From an uncultured Porphyromonadaceae bacterium (lineage in GTDB: Bacteria; Bacteroidota; Bacteroidia; Bacteroidales; Muribaculaceae), in the NCBI GenBank assembly GCA_902475285.1, contig CABRZA010000027.1, forward strand, positions 1 to 19,743: a stretch of 19,743 nucleotides of DNA, read 5' to 3'. The translations under genes and the position numbers were made by a program. The first letter of the stretch is position 1; every line of letters starts with the position of its first letter. A model generated the notes under the pieces. It made no database searches. It worked only from the letters and a program-made list of their open reading frames with translations, and had not been told where the DNA came from. Shown here piece by piece: positions 15,003-19,743 of the stretch.

Positions 15003-16300
15003 TAATTATGGAGAATACCGTACATGACACATGGGACAGAGAACATCTCTGGCACCCTTATACCTCGACCATCGACCCTCTGCCCACATATAAGGTCGAC
15101 CATGCCGACGGATGCACCATAACACTTGCCGACGGTACCGAGCTTACCGACGGCATGTCGTCGTGGTGGTGCACCATCCACGGCTACAACAATCCACGCC
15201 TCAATGCAGCCGCCGAGAGGCAGCTTGCAAAGATGAGCCATGTAATGTTCGGTGGCCTCACCCACGGTCCGGCCATCGACCTTGGCAAAGCGTTGCTCGA
15301 AGTGGCGCCCCCGTCGATGAACAATATATTCTATGCCGACAGCGGTTCTGTTGCCGTCGAGGTGGCTATGAAAATGGCCATTCAAGCGGCCGTGTCGCGC
15401 AGCGGCAGCCATAAAAAGACTAACTTCGCCACAATACGCAGCGGTTACCATGGCGATACATGGAACGCCATGAGCGTCTGCGACCCAGTGACGGGCATGC
15501 ACGGAGCTTTCGGCTCTGCTCTTCCGGTGCGCTACTTCGTTCCGCAGCCCCGTTCGCGTTTCAACGGCCAATGGGATTGCTCCGACATCGAACCTCTCGC
15601 GCAACTTCTCGAGGAAAAATCCGACGAATTGGCGGCCGTGATTCTCGAACCCGTAGTTCAGGGAGCGGGAGGCATGTGGTTCTATCATCCGCAATATCTC
15701 CGTGAAGCCCGCAAGCTCTGCGACCGTCATGGCGTACTGCTTATCTTCGACGAGATTGCCACCGGTTTTTGGCGAACGGGCCGCTTTTTCGCCTGGGAGC
15801 ATGCGGGAGTAGAGCCCGACATTATGTGCATAGGCAAAGGTCTTACTGCCGGTTACCTCACCATGAGCGCCGTACTCACCACCAAGGACGTGGCCTACAC
15901 CATATCGCGCGGCGAGGCAGGCGTACTCATGCACGGCCCCACATTCATGGCCAACCCTCTGAGCTGCGCCATTGCATTGGAGTCGTTGGCCATGCTCAAA
16001 GAGCAACCCATGGCCGACATCACACGCCATATAGCCGATGTGATGCGCGAGGAATTGCATGAAGCCTCGATCTTCGCCACCGTAGCCGATGTACGTGTGC
16101 TGGGCACGATAGGCGTCGTAGAGGTGAAACGGCCGGTCGATGTCGGCAAGTTCCAGAAAGAATGCGTGCGCCGCAAGGTTTGGATACGTCCCTTCGGACG
16201 CAACGTCTACATAATGCCGCCCTATGTCATAAGCGACGACGAGCTCCGATACCTCTGCCGTCAAATGCTTGAAATGGTGAAAGATGAACAGTATTTTTAA
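14999..16300 (+). CDS. bioA: Adenosylmethionine-8-amino-7-oxononanoate aminotransferase BioA
   Basis: A 433-residue class III PLP aminotransferase of biotin synthesis, which converts KAPA to DAPA with S-adenosylmethionine as amino donor. HLWHPYTSTIDP near the N-terminus and MSSWWCTIHGYNNP are BioA hallmarks that distinguish it from other class III enzymes. FDEIATGFWRTGRFFAWEHA holds the PLP aspartate, and the PLP lysine is K280 in CIGKGLTAGYLTMSAVL. The ATG at 14999 gives an ATGA overlap with the lipoprotein gene; an ATG at 15008 would give 430 residues, nearly the E. coli length (429), and is equally plausible. The end overlaps bioF by 17 bases. It is not fused to BioD. Confidence 0.96.
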   Translation: MIIMENTVHDTWDREHLWHPYTSTIDPLPTYKVDHADGCTITLADGTELTDGMSSWWCTIHGYNNPRLNAAAERQLAKMSHVMFGGLTHGPAIDLGKALLEVAPPSMNNIFYADSGSVAVEVAMKMAIQAAVSRSGSHKKTNFATIRSGYHGDTWNAMSVCDPVTGMHGAFGSALPVRYFVPQPRSRFNGQWDCSDIEPLAQLLEEKSDELAAVILEPVVQGAGGMWFYHPQYLREARKLCDRHGVLLIFDEIATGFWRTGRFFAWEHAGVEPDIMCIGKGLTAGYLTMSAVLTTKDVAYTISRGEAGVLMHGPTFMANPLSCAIALESLAMLKEQPMADITRHIADVMREELHEASIFATVADVRVLGTIGVVEVKRPVDVGKFQKECVRRKVWIRPFGRNVYIMPPYVISDDELRYLCRQMLEMVKDEQYF

Positions 16301-17417
16301 TACACGTCTGCAAGAACTCGCCGAGAGCGGCAATCTGCGCGCCATACCAGCCGACGGCGCAGGAATGCCTCTCATCGACTTCAGCAGCAACGACTACCTT
16401 GGACTGGCGACGGATACCGATCTTCGGCAGGACTTCTTTAAGAATACTGCCGAAGAAGAGCTGCTCATGACGGCATCGGCTTCGCGTCTGTTGGCTCGCA
16501 GGCAGGACGCCTTCAACCGTCTCGAAGCAGTGATTGAAAAGTGCTACGCCTCCCCGGTTCTGCTCTTCAACAGCGGATACCACGCCAACACCGGCCTGAT
16601 ATCGGCCCTCGCCGACAAGGACTGCACCATTCTGGCCGACAAGCTCGTACATGCAAGCATCATCGACGGCATACGCCTCTCCGGCGCTCCCTTCGAACGC
16701 TTCCGCCACAACGACACTGCGCATCTCGAGCGCCTGGCTCAAAAGGCCTCCGCACAGGGCCAGCGCTTGCTCATCGTAGTGGAGAGCGTATACAGCATGG
16801 ACGGCGATACCGCACCCCTCGAAGAAATAATCGACATCAAAATGCGTTATCCCGACGCGTTATTGTATGTCGACGAAGCACATGCCGTGGGCGTTTGCGG
16901 TCCCTGCGGCCTCGGCGAAGTCGCGGCGCTCAATGATGACCGCCGCCGAGCCGTCGACGTGGTGGTAGGCACCTTGGGCAAGGCTCTGGCTTCTGCCGGC
17001 GCTTACGCCGTGATGAAAGAGGAACTCAGAAGCTGGGCGGTCAACAAAGCCCGAAGTTTCATCTTTTCCACCGCCTTGCCCCCTGCTTGCGCTTTGTGGA
17101 GCATCCATACATTTCAAAAAGCCCTTGGCATGGAATCCGAACGCTTGCGCTTGCGTCGGATAGGGTGTCGTGTTGCCGAAGCCATCGGTAGTTCGCATCA
17201 TGGCCACATCCAGCCATTTATGGTGGGCGATCCGCAGAGAGCCGTAATGTTCTCACAACTGCTGAAGACCAAAGGTCTCGACGTATTGCCCATCCGCACA
17301 CCCACCGTGCCGCCCGGTACCGACCGTCTGCGCATAAGCCTTTCGGCAGCTCATTCCGATACTGAAATAGACTCTCTCATCGAAGCATTGAAATCTTTAA
17401 GGACCAATCCAATATGA
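16284..17417 (+). CDS. bioF: 8-amino-7-oxononanoate synthase BioF
   Basis: A 377-residue alpha-oxoamine synthase that joins alanine and pimeloyl thioester to KAPA, the substrate of BioA. The N-terminal IDFSSNDYLGLA, then FNSGYHANTGLISAL, DEAHAVGVCGPCGLGE and the PLP lysine K233 in GTLGKALASAGAY are typical. The family also contains 2-amino-3-ketobutyrate CoA ligase and serine palmitoyltransferase; the overlap with bioA makes BioF the best call. It starts 17 bases inside bioA, and its stop codon overlaps the start of the nuclease gene (ATGA at 17414). The other biotin genes (bioB, bioC/bioH type, bioD) are not in the window. Confidence 0.93.
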   Translation: MNSIFNTRLQELAESGNLRAIPADGAGMPLIDFSSNDYLGLATDTDLRQDFFKNTAEEELLMTASASRLLARRQDAFNRLEAVIEKCYASPVLLFNSGYHANTGLISALADKDCTILADKLVHASIIDGIRLSGAPFERFRHNDTAHLERLAQKASAQGQRLLIVVESVYSMDGDTAPLEEIIDIKMRYPDALLYVDEAHAVGVCGPCGLGEVAALNDDRRRAVDVVVGTLGKALASAGAYAVMKEELRSWAVNKARSFIFSTALPPACALWSIHTFQKALGMESERLRLRRIGCRVAEAIGSSHHGHIQPFMVGDPQRAVMFSQLLKTKGLDVLPIRTPTVPPGTDRLRISLSAAHSDTEIDSLIEALKSLRTNPI

Positions 17418-18256
17418 CCCGACGCGTCTCTTACCGCGACCACCGCATCAAGCCTGTACTAATCATAGTTTTTCTGGCCGTGGCAACTCTTACATTGCTT
17501 GTTGCCGGCGGAAAGGCTGTGAAAGAACCAGTCCCGTCCGTCAACCCTTACAGCGATATCGAAAGCCTCTGCCGGGTTGACATCCCCGATGATGTCCCCG
17601 AAATATGGCTCAGCTATGAGGGATTCAACGTGTCGTTCAACCCGGCACATCACCAGCCCAACTATTCGTCGTGGGAACTCACTCGCGAAGAGGTCGACGG
17701 TGCAGGAGAACGCAAGTCGAATTTCCGTGCCGACAAGGACGTCTACGGCTGCGCCACGCTCGCCGATTACCGCAATTCCGGCTACGACCGCGGACACATG
17801 GCGCCGGCAGCCGATATGAAATGGAGCACGCGAGCCATGGCCGACTGCCATTATCTCACCAACATATGTCCGCAAGACCACAAAGTGAACGGCGGCATAT
17901 GGAATACTCTCGAAAACAAATGCCGGGCATGGGCCGAGCGCGACAGCGCGATAATCATAATATGCGGCCCGATTCTCTCCGACTATATGCCCAAGACGAT
18001 AGGCCAGTCGCAAGTTTCCGTTCCGGCACGATTCTTCAAAGTGGTGCTCGCACCATTCGCAAATCCGCCGCGCGCCGTCGGTTTCATCATTCCCAATTAT
18101 CCCGTCGACGCCACTCTCGAGTCAATGAGCATGAGCGTCGACGACGTCGAGGCCGCCTCTGGCTTCGACTTTTTCTCCGCTCTTCCCGACGATATCGAGA
18201 ATTTTGTCGAAAGCCGAAACAGCTATGGTCTTATGAATGTCAGGTCTTCACGTTAA
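17414..18256 (+). CDS. DNA/RNA non-specific endonuclease (NUC1, beta-beta-alpha metal fold), membrane-anchored
   Basis: A 280-residue nuclease of the Serratia nuclease/EndoG family. The catalytic motif is YDRGHMAPAAD with H128; the magnesium-binding asparagine is probably N159 in HKVNGGIWNTLE, with E167 eight residues later, the usual spacing. Residues 14-32 (PVLIIVFLAVATLTLLVAG) form a hydrophobic segment after a basic head. It is either a membrane anchor with the nuclease in the periplasm or an uncleaved signal; no lipobox is seen. Likely roles are degrading extracellular or periplasmic nucleic acid for nutrition. No immunity or inhibitor gene is adjacent. Its start overlaps the bioF stop codon, and mnmE begins 3 bases after it ends. 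Confidence 0.92.
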   Translation: MTRRVSYRDHRIKPVLIIVFLAVATLTLLVAGGKAVKEPVPSVNPYSDIESLCRVDIPDDVPEIWLSYEGFNVSFNPAHHQPNYSSWELTREEVDGAGERKSNFRADKDVYGCATLADYRNSGYDRGHMAPAADMKWSTRAMADCHYLTNICPQDHKVNGGIWNTLENKCRAWAERDSAIIIICGPILSDYMPKTIGQSQVSVPARFFKVVLAPFANPPRAVGFIIPNYPVDATLESMSMSVDDVEAASGFDFFSALPDDIENFVESRNSYGLMNVRSSR

Positions 18257-18259
18257 TCT

Positions 18260-19639
18260 ATGTCACAAGCTCTTATCTACGACTCCGCCGATACCATCTG
18301 TGCCGTATCCACGCCGGCCGGTACGGGAGGTATTGCCGTCATTCGCCTCAGCGGCCCCGAAGCAATCAGCATAGCCGACAAAATATGGCGCGGCAAAACA
18401 ATTGCTGACTGCAAGTCGCATACCGCCCATTTCGGCACCGTAGTCGATGCCGACGGCTCGGACCTTGACCAGGCCGTGGCCACGATTTTCCGCGCGCCCG
18501 CATCATATACAGGCGACGATGTGATAGAGTTTTCCGTCCATGGTTCGCGATGGATACAGCAGCGTCTTGTCAACAGCCTCATTGCCGCCGGCGCCCGCAC
18601 GGCCCTTCCGGGAGAATTCACCCGTCGCGCCTTCGCCGCAGGCAAACTCGACCTCGCGCAGGCCGAAGCTGTGGCCGACATGATAGCATCCTCTTCGAAA
18701 GCCGCGCACCGCATGGCGCTCGACCAAATGCGCGGCGACTTTTCCAAGCGAATCGACCAAATGCGCAACAGTCTCGTACGCCTCGCCTCGCTCCTTGAAC
18801 TCGAACTCGATTTCAGCGAAGAGGATGTGGAGTTTGCTTCGCGGAGCGAATTGAGAATGCTCGCCGCCGAACTTGCTTCTCAGCTACAGACGGCAGCCGA
18901 CTCTTTCGCCGCCGGCAACGCCATCAAGGACGGAATCCCCGTCGCAATCGTCGGAGCCACCAATGCCGGCAAGTCGTCGCTCCTAAATGCACTACTCGCC
19001 GACGACCGCGCCATCGTGTCCGATATTCACGGCACCACGCGCGATATCATCGAAGATACGACCGAAATTGGCGACTATCTCGTGCGCCTGCGCGACACTG
19101 CCGGCCTGCGCGACACCACCGACCCCATCGAGCAAATGGGCATAGAGCGTTCGCATCAAGCCGCACGCCATGCCTTCCTTGTACTCTATGTAGCCGACAG
19201 CAGCGATGCGGAAGCGCTCACCAAAGCACGGAATGCCGTCGCCGCGTCGGCTCGCCCCGCCATTCTCGTAGCCAACAAAACAGATATCTCCGGCTATCAC
19301 CCCACAGCCTCGGCCAACTCTTCGGAAATTACAGAAGTAGCCGTATCGGCTAAAAACGGCGACGGCATCGAAGCACTGAAAAATGCCATCACCGACATAA
19401 TATCGCACGCCACATCCGACTGCGACATTACCGTCACCAACGCCCGTCACGCCGAAGCCTTTGCAGCCGCCTCTCAAAGCCTCCGCAACCTCATAGACGC
19501 CCTCGACCAAGGCATCCCCTCCGACCTTGCCGCCCAGGACCTCCGCGAAGCCCTCTACCACCTCTCCTCAGTCACCGGCCAAATCACCACCCCCGAAATC
19601 CTCCAATCCATCTTCACCTCCTTCTGCATCGGGAAATGA
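18260..19639 (+). CDS. mnmE: tRNA modification GTPase MnmE
   Basis: A 459-residue GTPase that works with MnmG to place the carboxymethylaminomethyl group on uridine 34 of certain tRNAs. The N-terminal tetrahydrofolate-binding domain (about 1-120) begins ICAVSTPAGTGGIAVIRLSG and contains PGEFTRRAFAAGKLDLAQAEAV. The inserted G domain has G1 GATNAGKSS near 232 (K238), G3 DTAG at about 279 and G4 NKTD at about 339. The helical domain ends in the conserved FCIGK with Cys456. Length matches E. coli (454). It is the last gene of the nine-gene plus-strand run. The final 150 or so bases are unusually C-rich and G-poor, and the gene runs into A+T-rich DNA. Confidence 0.97.
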   Translation: MSQALIYDSADTICAVSTPAGTGGIAVIRLSGPEAISIADKIWRGKTIADCKSHTAHFGTVVDADGSDLDQAVATIFRAPASYTGDDVIEFSVHGSRWIQQRLVNSLIAAGARTALPGEFTRRAFAAGKLDLAQAEAVADMIASSSKAAHRMALDQMRGDFSKRIDQMRNSLVRLASLLELELDFSEEDVEFASRSELRMLAAELASQLQTAADSFAAGNAIKDGIPVAIVGATNAGKSSLLNALLADDRAIVSDIHGTTRDIIEDTTEIGDYLVRLRDTAGLRDTTDPIEQMGIERSHQAARHAFLVLYVADSSDAEALTKARNAVAASARPAILVANKTDISGYHPTASANSSEITEVAVSAKNGDGIEALKNAITDIISHATSDCDITVTNARHAEAFAAASQSLRNLIDALDQGIPSDLAAQDLREALYHLSSVTGQITTPEILQSIFTSFCIGK

Positions 19640-19743
19640 CGTTCCTAATCAGAGCAATATTATTTTTATCGAGCAACAATAATACTGACCGAGCTTTATA
19701 TTCAGAGATTACAGTAAAAATTTCTGCGGTTGACATTTCATAC
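19640..19743. other. A+T-rich non-coding flank downstream of mnmE
   Basis: About 104 bases with no gene and a sharp fall in G+C after mnmE. Two small inverted repeats are visible: TATTATT near 19659 paired with AATAATA near 19679, and CAGAGATT at 19703-19710 paired with AATTTCTG at 19719-19726 (8-base stem with one G-U pair, 8-base loop). Neither is followed by a clear run of T, so neither is a convincing rho-independent terminator. A TTGAC at about 19730 could be a -33 promoter half for a gene outside the window. Confidence 0.35.

Noticed and set aside
14738..16390. 550-residue open frame antisense to the lipoprotein gene and bioA
   Set aside because: It covers bioA, which has all its catalytic motifs. 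The antisense translation is rich in His, Arg and Gly without domain features.
19640..19743. tRNA gene or attachment site downstream of mnmE
   Set aside because: No cloverleaf pattern or T-loop sequence was seen, and no copy of the mnmE 3' end is repeated within the window.
1..19743. Insertion sequences, integrases, CRISPR arrays or rRNA
   Set aside because: Every stretch is filled by housekeeping-type genes; no transposase-like protein, regularly spaced repeat or rRNA segment was found.

Overview
The window (19.7 kb, G+C in the mid-50s percent by eye) is a densely packed chromosomal segment of a Bacteroidales bacterium. A gut Muribaculaceae-like organism is my best guess. The evidence is two clear Bacteroidetes-type promoters (TTG/TTTG, about 20 bp, then TAnnTTTG), start sites without recognisable Shine-Dalgarno sequences, a PorQ homologue followed by cmk and ispH, and pyrB-pyrI next to a flavin reductase gene. 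The family-level placement is inference.

Layout. (1) 21-1688, plus strand: a stand-alone acyl-CoA synthetase whose upstream region lies outside the window. (2) 1697-7797, minus strand: a run read in the order pyrB, pyrI, flavin reductase, glyA, ispD, recG, with a promoter in front of pyrB. It covers pyrimidine synthesis, one-carbon supply, isoprenoid precursor synthesis and replication-fork repair. (3) 7877-11388, minus strand: a second run of five genes, read in the order SGNH hydrolase, tdk, YhcH-like protein, DUF3108 protein, unrecognised 159-residue protein. Two of the five carry export signals. (4) 11389-11578: a divergent intergenic region with one promoter for each direction. (5) 11579-19639, plus strand: nine genes in a row (porQ, cmk, ispH, DEDDh exonuclease, small lipoprotein, bioA, bioF, NUC1 endonuclease, mnmE). 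Spacings run from a 17-base overlap to a 5-base gap, and four junctions are ATGA stop/start overlaps. This looks like one long operon behind the porQ promoter. (6) 19640-19743: an A+T-rich non-coding flank.

Most genes are conserved housekeeping genes. Nucleotide metabolism (pyrB, pyrI, tdk, cmk), the MEP isoprenoid pathway (ispD and ispH, in two different operons) and biotin synthesis (bioA, bioF only) recur. I found no insertion sequence, transposase, integrase, rRNA, tRNA or CRISPR array, and no convincing new multi-gene system.

The points most worth following are: the PorQ gene as a marker of type IX secretion; a LacI/PurR-like palindrome over the pyrB promoter; two unrecognised small proteins (159 and 91 residues); a membrane-anchored nuclease inside a biotin/tRNA-modification operon; a base-skew change at the 3' end of mnmE running into A+T-rich DNA; and a strong excess of the palindrome GTCGAC.
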